Part shown: positions 36,401 through 48,300 of the stretch, piece after piece | Numbering within the stretch: position 1 is the stretch's first letter | Layout: each line of letters begins with the position of its first letter | NCBI GenBank assembly: GCA_905331475.1 | Contig: CAJNYU010001973.1 | Location: forward strand, 1-64,000 | DNA from: Rotaria socialis | Taxonomy: Eukaryota > Rotifera > Eurotatoria > Philodinida > Philodinidae | Length of the DNA stretch: 64,000 nucleotides | Reading direction: 5' to 3' | Notes under the pieces: generated by a model | Told to the model about the DNA's origin: nothing | The model's input: the letters and a program-made list of their open reading frames with translations, nothing else | The model's database searches: none | Made by a program: the position numbers and the translations under genes

Positions 36401-39400
36401 CACACAAGATCACTTCCGATTCCATTATCTAATACACGTTGCTTAGTCATATTGGTTAATTCACGTTCAACTTCAAATACACCAGTACCGGGCGTTATAA
36501 CCAAGGACATTTGTCCAAGACGATCAAATGGTTGATCGATAAAATGACGTTCAAATACTAAAGAGAAATTGCAAAAAGACTTTTTTCTAAAAAAACATTT
36601 TTTATACAAACCACTCGATGATAAATTCAATGTTTCAAGAAAATTGCCATCAGCTGCTCCTGATATGAAACTATGAGGCAATTTATCCGCCTCATTTTTA
36701 GGTAACTGCTTTTTATGATAAGTCAGAAGCTCTTCTTTGTAATTAATAAGCACTTTTTTTATGGTTGCTAAACGAGGTGACCAATCATCATAACGTTCAT
36801 TTTGATAGATAACACTGAAATAATCAAATCGAAATTAATACTAACAAGCAATTTGACTTTATATCATCTAGCAATTTCTTATATTCAAATTTTCTGCACG
36901 ATAATTATTTTATCAGCTATTCGTCCCTTCTAATTTTCAACAAACTTTTATCAATCATTTTTCTGATGGTAAACGGCATAGTGAGCATAACTTTAGCGAG
37001 TCGTACATTACGGAATGTTGTTCGAATATTATAGATAACTTCTAGCTTCATCAAAATACAAACAGCAGAAGAATGTATATATTCAAAAAACAATCAATAC
37101 TACTAAGTCTTATAATTTCATCGAACAATCAGTAGTACTCGTTGAAGTATGACTATTGACTTCAACGAAACTAGTGAATAAAGACTACGTTAAATTTCAG
37201 TAGAAAACAAACAGCATTCATTTAGTGCTTATAAATAGCGAGTTCGAGAACACTCCGCGGGGCAGAAACGAAAAATGTTTTCATCATGTAAGTTGTACAC
37301 GTGCGCTAGAGTAGCATAACGTGGCCACATGCGGAGAAAAGCAAATCTAAGGGTCACGGGAACACTACGTGATAGTTAAAAATGAGAAAAAAGATTGGCT
37401 CATTCTTTCTTAACGAGAAATTATAGAAATATGATTTGTTTCTGTTCATATCTAATCTATCGGTTCTCTTTCGATTGTTCAATATAGAGACTATTAAATT
37501 GTTTTTAGAAAGCGTTTTACCGATAGAAATCTTCGTAAAATCTTCCTCGATAATCTTTATTAATATGGTGACGTAAACTTTGTGGAAAATCTTCCAATGA
37601 TTTTGCATCATAGAAAACTCTTGAAAATAAAGTCATTGTTACATCATGTTGACAACTCATCAACTGAAAGAAATAAACGATTCGATTTAATTATTCTCAT
37701 ATGCTTATTTTATTCTCATACCTTCCACCGAGTAAATAAATCAGCAAGAAAGCCATCAACAGCTTTCTCATAAAAAGTATCACCGTGATGATCGAAATTC
37801 CACATTTCTTTGGACATTTGTAAAAATATTGTACAACAAGCACTCAATGAACGAAAAACAATCTAATAGATATTCAAAATGCAAATCATATTTTAAGATG
37901 AGATTTAAAAAAAACAATTTCACTTTTGTATTCTTTGATAAATAGCCAGACGAGACGCGGTATGGTGCTTTGTCTATCCATAGGCCGTAAACCGTAGCAC
38001 TATATGAAATTTTTCAAAAATTAATTTAATTCAAAGAAAAAACAAATTTACCGCATGCCGAACATATCAAGTGGCTTTTTCAAGTAGACATTTGTATTAA
38101 TCTTTAGTGTGTATGAAAATAAATTGAGAAAAAATATTTTAATCAACAAAAATGACTTACTAGTTTACGAGAAAACCGCCACATATCACCGCGACTTAGA
38201 TATTGTTCTTTAACTTGCAATTCGACCAGATACAAAGCAAATTTCTAGACGATCAAATTTATTATTATGCAAAAATCAATTCAATTGAACGGAACTTCAT
38301 TCTCCATTTAGTGTGTTTTATTTGAAATATTATTCGTACATAAATCTCATCATAATTAGAATGTTCAGTGTTTGCCCTCAAAATAATATCTTTTTCTTGA
38401 GATATCACCAGCACGATGCACGTTGCTGACATGGGCTTGTCACTTGTGTTATCTAATCACTTGTTGATTATTCAGTATCTCAAGAATAATGCGTCTCTTT
38501 TTTTGACCTAAAAGTTTTCGGATACTCTAGGAATCGTAGAACATCTATTGTTTGCATTCTCGATATGGAAATATCATGGCTAATTTCTCGTTGAATATCT
38601 GGACTAAATGTCGAAAACGAAAACAAAATCAGTCATAACTGTTGGTTGGTAATACGTGGATCCTAATGCGCTTAGAACTTCCTTAGCGCCATTGAGTCCT
38701 ACTCAAAACGAAAAGGTTTTATCATTATCAAATATTGTTTTCTAATGAATTTGAAATTCTTAATATGTTATGTGTACATTATAAAATCGGAGGATTTTGC
38801 AGATAGAAGTCTGATACAACTATTGGGAACAAAATTCAGATTTTACTAATATACGTTCAAAGTATCGAGTAATTCTATATGAAAAAATAAGACGAAATTA
38901 ACTAACCTCTTTGTTTGCTACTTGTTGCATTGTATGAAGATTTCTCATAAAAGTTGTCACAGAAAAAGTTCGCTTAATTGCTTCATCGATAAAAATTTCT
39001 ATTGAAGAAAAAAAACACAATATTATCTTAATGAAAATTCGTATTTGTTTTTCCTAATACCTGGAGGGGCTGCTGCAGCAACGCGCTCTTCATCCACTTG
39101 CAAAACAAGTTTTTGTGTGCCCTCTTCATTTAAATTAATGACAAATAGATCACCTTTGTGTAAATTAGTTTTACTAGTAACAAGTGTTGGTGCACTTGCA
39201 TCTAAACACGAGAAAATAAAATATCAACAATCATAATTTTAGTTTAGAATTAAACAACGAACTTTGTCCGCGCCCATAAAAGCTTAATCGACATTTAAAT
39301 CTAAATTTTAACCGTATGAGAGTAATTATTGACGTTTTTCTCGTATACATACGGCTCTCCGGCAAAGATAGACGCTTCGGACGTTTCATCTGCACTTGTT

Positions 39401-39417
39401 TCAGTAGCTGCTATCAT
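30482..39417 (-). CDS. DEPDC5: DEPDC5 / Iml1, GATOR1 complex subunit
   Basis: A many-exon minus-strand gene with its stop at 30482. Recognisable order of conserved segments: N-terminal [11 protein letters not shown] (39201-39061); [18 protein letters not shown] (about 38246-38162); [16 protein letters not shown] (about 37830); RGRFYEDFY (about 37530); [20 protein letters not shown] and [15 protein letters not shown] (36570-36370); [20 protein letters not shown] (about 35040); [12 protein letters not shown] (about 34150); a DEP-domain region with [17 protein letters not shown] (about 32800); [16 protein letters not shown] and [12 protein letters not shown] (about 32120-32010); and C-terminal [18 protein letters not shown] with NRLVNFW. 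This is the full domain series of the TORC1-inhibiting GATOR1 subunit, which acts at the lysosome as part of the Rag GTPase-activating complex. The first exon is uncertain: ATG at 39417 with a GTATGT donor after 39353 (phase 2) does not match the phase-1 acceptor at 39201, whereas a weaker donor after 39396 does. An Ala/Thr-rich N-terminus differs from vertebrates. Confidence 0.9.
33550..33580. repeat. (AAAT)n microsatellite in a DEPDC5 intron
   Basis: Seven to eight uninterrupted AAAT/AATA units between coding exons. No other role is apparent. Confidence 0.9.
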
Positions 39418-39870
39418 TTCATGTGCGACGAAAAGTATATATATTATAACTATGAATGGCAAATATAGTTTTCATGATAAGAATTAAAAAGACACTAGCA
39501 GCTGTTTTTCTCTGGTTAATCGGTTAATTTGTCAAACTACAGAACCAATCCAATACAAAAGAACGTATTTTTATGTACTGGTGACCTCTTACGATGAATA
39601 GTTTATAATAGGAACTTCGTGTACGCTATGTAACTTTACTACGATATATATATATATATATAGGTCGTTTTTCTCTCTGGGTACTTCTTTTATTCTCTTT
39701 CGATGTGTTCGATGAATGTATTTTATCGATGAATTTTACACTTATTTTTATAGACAAACATGACTAGGCAACATAGATGTCGGAAAAGTTAAAATTTCTT
39801 ACTTGATGGATACATTTATTACTGATAAAGAAAATAGTCTCTTACAATCTAAGAGAATAATAATACTTTA

Positions 39871-40070
39871 ATCCACTCTTCTCCGACGACTCCCCAGGGA
39901 TTTGCCTGGACGAATTGATGAGATATCTAAATAAAAACAACTCTTTCATTTTTTTTAAACTTAAAAAATTTAAGAAGAATTTATAAGTAATTAGATATTT
40001 CGTTCATTTTCCCCAGACAACTCCCTGGGGATTCTTCTAGGAAGAGTTGACCAGGTAGCCATTTTAAACA
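39871..40070. repeat. Diverged direct duplication, spacing about 131 bp
   Basis: TCTCCGACGACTCCCCAGGG at 39880 onward and TTCCCCAGACAACTCCCTGG at about 40008 onward share a core and similar continuations (GGATT...TTG and GGATTCTTCTAGGAAGAGTTGA). Each unit also contains a short CCCAG...CTGGG-type palindrome. Low copy number; origin unclear. Confidence 0.4.
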
Positions 40071-42644
40071 TAAATATCTTCATTTTCCCAAATCTATCAA
40101 TAACAATTCATGTAAACCTTCTAAAATTACAATTATACGTACATCTGTACTAGAAAAAGAAAACAAATGTTAGCTGTAGATTCATCCTTCCATGAAGCAA
40201 AGGCTATAAAAAGCAACTCAAATTTATTTTACTGTCATACAAAAGACATCAACTTAATTAGTACAATGGTCTCTGATTAAATCATAAACCAAACTTGAAC
40301 ATTTGTTTTCTGATGTCTAGTTGTAGTTTTTTTTTCTTTCAGGTCAACTTGTTCTTCACAAGATTTTTAAATATACATCTAAAACTAAAAGTTAAAAAAC
40401 GAATTTTCTTTGACGCCAGTAAAATGAAGTGTTCTTACTTTTAATAGCCTTTATAACGATTTTTGATCATCTAATAAAGTCCATTTAGTTATATAGTACG
40501 TAGTTGATGTGTATGAATACGAAAAAGCAAACTAATGGCTTTTTAAGTATTCGAAACAAGTCGAGTAGTACATACTAATGCGGAAGAAGCTCGGCATACA
40601 TTTATTGATAATTCTATTGATATAGATAATATGTTTAATTTAATAATTTAAATAAAAAAGAAAGCGAATAGTAAACAAAACAAATTTCAAGTTCATTCAA
40701 AGTAAATATTGGAGCGCTTATTTTTCCATTCATAACAAAATAATTGTAATAAATCATAAATATTAATCTATCGTTTCAACGGTAAAAATAACGCGCAGAA
40801 TCATAAAAATGCATTCATAAACAAAACAAAAGAGGATTATCATCGTTTTTACAACGATGAGATAATATTCAAATATGTAACTAAATGTTTTCCATTAGAC
40901 AATATTTTACGAAATAAAGCAATCGTTAGTATTCAATATGAGAAATATTGGTTGTCAATCGAGGTTAGTAATTCGCTCGTCCTTTACTTTATCTGAAATT
41001 GCAGATCGAGATTCTATTTCAATCATCTATTATTTAGGTCTCTTTCTAGTCTAGTTGTGATTGATCAAGTTAATCGGATATTCCTGTCTATGACGTCTAT
41101 ACTTTCTCATTTTAAGAGTTGATCCTCGACGAGTTAATAGGAACCTATGAACTAACAACCGATGTGATTTACCAGTGACCATTATTGAGAATCACTTGTC
41201 GACATTACCAGTCAGAAATCAAATGTGACAACATTGTAAACGATTTAATCTCTTTTATATATTAAATAAAAATATGAGTGATGCTAGAATGGAATCGCAT
41301 CGGAAGTAAACCGAATAAAACGTAAGTAGCAACAAATATTCTCATGCCATGAAAACCGTTCTATTGTACTAATGCTTAATTCACAGACATACTATATTTC
41401 ATTATAAAACAACGTGTTAATCCATTGCGATTAGCAAAGTGTTTAACTCATAGAAAATCAAATGAATTGTTAAGACATGTGCTGTTTTATAATAGATACT
41501 TCAAAATAATATCTCTAAAGTAAGCTAATATTTTGAATACAATAAATCATTAAATAGGAAATAATTTAGTGAGAGTGAGTCAAGCAGCAATCAGTATGCT
41601 GCTCTCGTTCATTAAGAAATAGTCGCGTGATCGATGATAAAAAGTGCATCGTTCTTTATTTTAATTCGTGTTGCAAAAACGTTTTTCTTCGGAAACTTTT
41701 CAACGTTTAGCATCTTTATCACGACAATTTTCCACGCGAAAAAAAGAAGATTCTTAATTTAACCATCGATTGCATCGAACTAGATATGCAATCAATTGCG
41801 TAATGATTCTATTCAGTTCATTTCGTTTTAATGTGTCTCACGGTCACCCAGTTTTTCACGTTGATAAAATGTGAATAAAAACAATCGGCTTACAGTCTTC
41901 TCCGCAACAACATTTCTTACAGAAAACGCAATACGATTTACGTGCTATCTTTCGTACTACTAATTCTTATCAATATTTGTGCAATATGACGAAGAAAACA
42001 ATGCTTCTTGTAGTTGATCAATTTGAAGCGAAAATTATTTTGTTCGCAAAAAATAAACTCTTTCAACTAGTAGACTCCTGTTTTGTCCTTCACGGTGCTG
42101 CACAATTCGAATAATATTATGTCTCTTTTTTTCTGTGATAAATAATTTATTTATACAAATTAATCCCATATTGTATTCTGTACTCATCATTTCCTTTGCA
42201 ATTTTAGATGTAGATACGTGTCTATGGAGAATCAAAAGCTAGCATCACTGAATTAAATTATTAGTATTTTTCTTCAAGAAACAGTTGTCTTATGTAGTCA
42301 TCAATACAAATAATCATTGGCTTTTCACATGTATTTTATGTCTCTATATTAGAACTCTCTATCAACATGAATTCTATCATTTGCTATTTCTAGTTCGGGT
42401 TGAATTAACAATATCTATTTACCATTTTTTTTTATCTCTCATCATCAACTTCTTTGACGAATAACAATGAACCAAAAAACAAAAATGCAGATGAACTTTT
42501 CGAAGGAAAAATTAATTTAATTACGAGCCGACACAATGCACATCGAATATCATAATCCATACATTTCCGACAGTTAGTCAATATAATATCGAGAAAAATT
42601 TCTATTAGTAAAACTTCACTTGCAACAGCGTTTGATTTAGTATA

Positions 42645-43052
42645 GAGCTTGTCCGGCTAACTCTGCTACCGGACAGTGAGTGTGTTACTATTTTTACGTA
42701 TTTTACTTTTCTCATTACTTTTGAACAGTTTACCAGAGAAACACGGGCAACATCTTATTTTGTTCACTAAAATGCGCTCTACAAAGTGTACTCTTCATTT
42801 TTCTGGTCTAAAATATTCTTTCACCTGTCTTATGGAAAAATACAAAATGTACTTAATATGTTTAAACTATTTTTTGTAAGACAAGTGAAAGAATATTTTA
42901 GACCGGAAAACTATGTAGAGAACATTTTAGTGAACAAAATAAGATGTTGTCCGCGTTTCTCTGGTAAACTGTTCAAAAGTAATGAGAAAAGTAAAATGCA
43001 TAAAAATAGTAACGCACTCACTTTCCGGTAGCAGAGTTAGCCGGACAAGCTC
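42645..43052. repeat. Large near-perfect foldback element (about 408 bp)
   Basis: The two arms, about 42645-42845 and 42858-43052, are reverse complements with few mismatches and one roughly 12-base insertion in the left arm, around a loop of about a dozen bases. Ends are GAGCTTGTCCGGCTAACTCT on the left and its exact complement on the right. No transposase is encoded. Flanks show no convincing target duplication. A transcript would fold into a very long hairpin. It fits a non-autonomous foldback/MITE of fairly recent origin given the low divergence between arms. Confidence 0.9.
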
Positions 43053-44037
43053 GATACAGAGAACGGTATGTACCTAATATCTGATGCAGATCTAACAGAA
43101 TTCTTGATCATAATGATAGTGTTCATACATTAATCAACTATGTGTCAATAAGCAAATTCTTACGAAGTTTTCTATTATTACCAAGTGATCACTATGCAAA
43201 GTAACGACAAATAGTTGTCAGACACATCATAATGCCAATTATTCTCGTCTTATTCGTCTATTGACATTAGCTGTACGTATATCTGTCGCTAGTATCTCCG
43301 ATCATGTATATATATATATATATATGTATACAATAGTTGAATCAGAAACTGGAATCTAGATCTAATATAAGCATTTACATTTATTATCAGATTATTAGAA
43401 TTTCTAACACAGCATAATCAACTTCATCGCATCTTAGTCTACTTGTCGAGCCTGCAAATATTTATATTCAATTGATAAAGAGCGAACAAAAAAAGAGATT
43501 CTTGTTCAAAGCGTCTTCTCGTGTGTATTGCCAACATAGTGATAGTGTTAATGACGAGCACGGCATAGAGCTATTTTTTCGATTTCTATGACATATTCAT
43601 GCAATCTGTAAACAAGTAAAATTATCAGAACAATTTGTTTGATTATGGAGTTTTAAGGGAAACCACAATCTGATAGGCAACAGTCTGTGTTTTGTCGTAA
43701 GCATATCTATGCGCTTAACAAGTCTGACAATTAAGAGTGGAGAACATATATATCTATATAAATAATGATCATCAATGATCCGAGAAAAATCTATTCGCAT
43801 ATAGATACACGGTCTATCTCATGATGATCAATTATGAGTAATATCTCACTCTACTACACCCGTTGAATCGCTAATTTCACGCTCAATTTAACAATAGAAT
43901 CAGCTCGATAACTGCCATTGCAGTAACACTATTTACGAAATAGATTGGATAGATATAACTATAGAAGAAGATTACACAACCATAGACGAACAATAAGCAA
44001 CAATTTTTATTCCATTTCTAGATTGGTGTATTGAGAA

Positions 44038-44931
44038 ATGCAAAACGTAAAAAGTTATTTTTCGTCATGGAAAACATTTTGGAAATCTTCGACGAATTCC
44101 TACCAAACACGTACATTATCACTGGCGCCATCAACTATTAATTTTACTAATTCAAGTTTAGGCGATTTAAAAGATTCAACTATTGATGAAAAATTAATGA
44201 TTGATATATCGACAAAATTAATGAATAGTACTTCTCCACCTAAATTACAAATATGTGCACATAATAAGCAATGGTTTGCATTGAATAATAGTCATTTACT
44301 TGTTTATCGTCAATTAGAACGTATTGGTCTCTGTGATACTGTTGGTAAGTGACAAAATACTCAATAAAAAACGAAATAATCTATTTGAATTTTCTATTCA
44401 TCTAGTTTGCGATGTCATTCGAAGTGAAGATATACCACTAGGTATTCGAGAATCACTTGTACCTGTGGTAAAGCGTCAACAAAAGCCTGATAGTTGTTGT
44501 CAAAATTCACGAGAACACATGGAAGATCAAAATGTGCTTATGGATGACGAAGGTCAGTTCATAGTTTTAAAAGGAAGTAGATTTCAATTGCATTTGCTTT
44601 TTAAACTAATATATTCTCAAGGTCAAGATGAAATTATGTATTTTTCTGATGTTCAAGCTGATTCATGTGGTTGTTTAGAAGGCGAAGATCAATGCGATAG
44701 CAGTAATATAACATATGGTGATAGTGATCGAGACGGAGATTCCGATGATGAACAAACAAGTAAAATATTCAATTAGTTTATTTCAATTTGTCTCTGTTTT
44801 TATTAGGCTGGCCAACAAAAACATTTTCTCTAACGAGACTTAGTACGATTGGTAATAGTCGATTCGATGATATTGACTTAGATGACGATGGCACTGAAGA
44901 TCATCAAAAGGAAATGCAAAGCCTTTTGTAA
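44038..44931 (+). CDS. Uncharacterised protein with acidic C-terminal half
   Basis: Four exons fit: 44038-44344, 44406-44552, 44622-44759, 44807-44931, giving 238 residues (MQNVKSYFSSWK... to MQSLL). The 69-base segment 44553-44621 is in frame and has GTCAGT...TCTCAAG ends, so it may be an intron or be retained, adding 23 residues. The N-terminal third is Ser/Thr-rich. The centre has the only conserved-looking motif, KQWFALNNSHLLVYRQLERI. It recalls ParB/sulfiredoxin-like segments, where a residue shown as 'ALNxxHxL...L' follows a strand, but I would not assign that family. The end is strongly acidic (GDSDRDGDSDDEQ and DDIDLDDDGTED). No signal peptide or membrane helix. Function unknown. It converges on GLG1, with stops 389 bases apart. 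A basic open stretch at 44966-45127 follows the stop but could not be joined in phase. Confidence 0.6.
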
Positions 44932-45320
44932 ATCATGTTTTTCTATTATTTATTTCTTGACACAGAATTATTTTAATAAACGTTGGCGGAACACGAAACG
45001 AACAGAAAACATACAAATAAAAATTGACGCTAAAAGTGATCAAATAATGAAATACGAGAAAAAACAAATATTATCACAGCGAAGAAGAGCTAGTTCGCCA
45101 AGAGACAAAACAAAGAAAAGCAATTGAAATACGGAGATGAAAGTATATTGAAATAAATTTCATTTATTTTTATAGGCATCACTTCTTCGTTGGTACAATA
45201 TTTTGTTGGAATGTAGACGAAAAGGAAAACTGAAATAGAGATTCATTGAATTTGAAAACGAATAAAAAAAATTGGTCAGCTTAGTTAATAATATTTTTAA
45301 TTGTCACTTGTCGATTGATA
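44932..45320. other. Intergenic DNA between two convergent genes
   Basis: Holds the 3' ends of the acidic protein gene (+) and GLG1 (-). An AATAAA-type word near 45151 is a possible plus-strand polyadenylation signal. A lysine-rich open stretch to 45127 is not joined to any gene in phase. Confidence 0.45.
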
Positions 45321-48300
45321 TCATTTGTATTTTCTGACACGGCTGTATCGTACATACGGACGGCAAGCACAACCAGCCATGAACATAACACATAATATTA
45401 AAAGAATAACAGAGAACAGATAGAAACTGTTATTAGATTTTCGAATTTCATTTGCCAATTCAACGACACCGTTCACATTGGGTACCTAAAATATTCAATG
45501 AAATTAGCAGTGCATCAGCAGGTGATAGAGCTATTAGAATTTATTTCTCGTTTTTTTATACCCATAGAACGTGCATCCCTGTAAGAGATCAATTTGAAGT
45601 ACTGTGCGTTTCTTACGTTAGAAATGAAAGAGAACTTTATAGAGAATTCTAGTTGAACAAGCTATAAAATTGTGAACAGCCCTCTTTGTTGTTTCGCACT
45701 GGGTCCTGATTCAGATGGGGTTCACAATTCAAAAATTTTGAATTTGTCAAACTCTAGCAGTGAAAACACGTGGGCGCGCTCATCATTCAGAAATAATTCG
45801 GAGAAGTGTTCCTTATTCTCGAATTTCGAATAGGATATTTTACTGGATTCGAGCCCGGATACAAAAATCTTGATCCGACTGGCTCTAGCGCAGACCCTCT
45901 TAGTTCTGTAGTGTGTCAAGAAAATTAAATGGCTATGAAAAATATTTTTTCTTTCATTTCTCAACTGATAAACACTCATGCTATTCGTTAAGTTATAATT
46001 TTCAAAAACTTACAGATTTCCATAATTCGCGTCGTTTTTCTAACACACTCTGGCATTGACTTGTTACTGATTTACCCATACTTAATAAGCATTGTAATTG
46101 TTTTCCACTTCCTGAAAAGCAAAATTCAATGAATAATTCATCGCATAGATTTTATTCATTTTACCTATCGGAATATCATTACAATATTTCAAGACGTCAG
46201 CTTGACATGCAAATGATAATGCGCGATCGACATGTATATCAGCTTGACCTTCTCGTATAATACGTTTAACTTGTTCTTTGCAATCGTCATCTTCAAGTTT
46301 ACCCTGTTGATAAAGTATTTTCAAGCAATCTTCTTGATCCATACCAACACATTGACCGTTAATGTTAAGTGATTTTCGGCAACTTTGATAAAGTCTAATA
46401 TCAAGTTTAATGTCAAGTTTCGATGTTTGTATAACATCGATTAATTCTGAAACACATGGCGATTCTAATGTAATTGTTGTATCGGCATATTTTGAACGTA
46501 AGCATTGTATGATTCGACCACCCATTTCACGATCCTTTACGTCACCATTTTCATCGGTATTCGGACTCGGATTCGGATCATCCTTTTTATCGGTATCTTT
46601 ATCTAGAACAATAGTTCAAATTAAAATAAAAACAAAATGACTATGAATTTACCATCGTTGTCTCCATCATCCTCATCGGAATCTTTGTCGTCACTATCTT
46701 GATCAATGATTTCTGATTGGCAAAATTTACCAATATCACGTTGGCAATTTTCGATTAAACCTTTATTGAAACGAGCATCTAAATGGAAGGAAAAATATTT
46801 TTTTCTAAAAACACTAATTCAAAGATGAATTATAAAATTCTTGAAACACTTCGCTATGAAAGACCGCAGTCATTCAAAGTAAAATCCCAATAATATTTGT
46901 TAGATTAAATTTTCACTTATTCATAACTTTCATTCTAATCGAAATTATAGGTTTCTATTATATCATATGCGTTCTCATGTTGCAATATTGTTGATCGCTA
47001 AAATTTTCAAATATTTATCTCAAATCTCTTAATACTTAACAAAGAATAAGAACTCATTGGCTTATTACTCGAACTACAAATTCTATACTTTTTTTTTTCG
47101 AAAGAAAAATTGGCAGAAATAACTTGAAGTATCTGTTGGATCGATCATTTTCAGATTCGCACTCTACCGAATCTCTAGCTACATCATTATAAGACTTTTA
47201 GGGAATTCGAGATGTGTGCATTTTCAGATCAAAAAGTAATTACGTGTCATCGGATATCTCTCGTGAACTTTTGCTCTTACCGCTATTAAGAACCATTAAA
47301 CGATGATATAAAATTCGTCGACAGACATTAGGCATGGCATCTTGATTAATATTATGTCGTAAACATGATAAAATATTTTGTTTCTTTTCATTTGAACAAT
47401 ATTTCTATTGAAGAATTTTTATTATAAATTACTCTTAATTCTATTAAAAATCATCTTACTTGAATCACTGTTGCACATTTTGACATAAGACTATAATCAT
47501 TCTCAGGTAAAATAACATCAAGTTTTTCACGTTTTCGTAATCGAGCAAAACATGGTGCTGATACTTTATTATGATTTTCTTTTAGACAATCGAGAATCTA
47601 ATAATAAAATTTTCATAGGTCGATAAGAATTTTATTTTGCAAGGAAAACTTACCTGAGCATTTCCTGGTGTACGATCAGCGCAGAATCGGTTAATATCAT
47701 ATCGACATGCTTTCGCTAATGATGGATCGAAATCAATACTTTCACTCTAAATAGAATTTCAAGTCTTTTGAATAATTAAAAATATAAAACAAACTCGTTG
47801 AAGAAGTTCAAATCTAAGTTCATCACGGCAGGATTCTCTAATAGCATTTGTTTTTTTCAATACGTCTCGTAACATTAAATCAGCAAGACATTGAATAACA
47901 CCAGCTCTAAAATACGAAAACAACGGATGACAAATCAAAAGAAAAATCGAATGATTTACTTTGTTTTCTTTCCTGTACAATGTTCATTCACTTCAGCGTT
48001 GCATTTGGTTCGGAATTGTTGACTTAAAAATGCTTCATCTTTCATACTTGTCTATTAATGAAACAAATCAAGTATTGATTTTTATTCTGTTTTTATTCTA
48101 CATACAATTTGATGATGATCAATACCCGCTTTACAGCGAAAATCCATTTTTTGTTCATGTTTATGTTTAATTAAACAACGTATTAAATCGTTTTCATGTC
48201 CATTTTCAATATTCTAGAGAGAAAAAAAAGAATTTTATTCATCGTAAAGAAAAACACACAAGTTTTCCCGTTGGATTTACCGCACAGAAGGTTTGCATCA

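Larger units (their letters stand above)
39418..44037. other. Long intergenic region between divergent DEPDC5 and unknown gene
   Basis: 4.6 kb without a supported gene. It contains (TA)n tracts at 39644-39662 and about 43307-43325, a diverged 131-bp-spaced duplication near 39871-40070, and a large foldback at 42645-43052. Open frames at 42676-42879 and 42786-43031 lie inside the foldback and are not genes. The promoters of the two divergent flanking genes should be at its ends. Confidence 0.55.

Noticed and set aside
42676..43031. Two open frames in the 42.6-43.0 kb region
   Set aside because: They lie wholly inside the foldback arms and encode nothing recognisable.
44882..45127. Lysine/arginine-rich 81-codon frame after the acidic protein gene
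   Set aside because: It overlaps the last exon in another frame and no donor of usable phase and intron length joins it. It may be 3' UTR.
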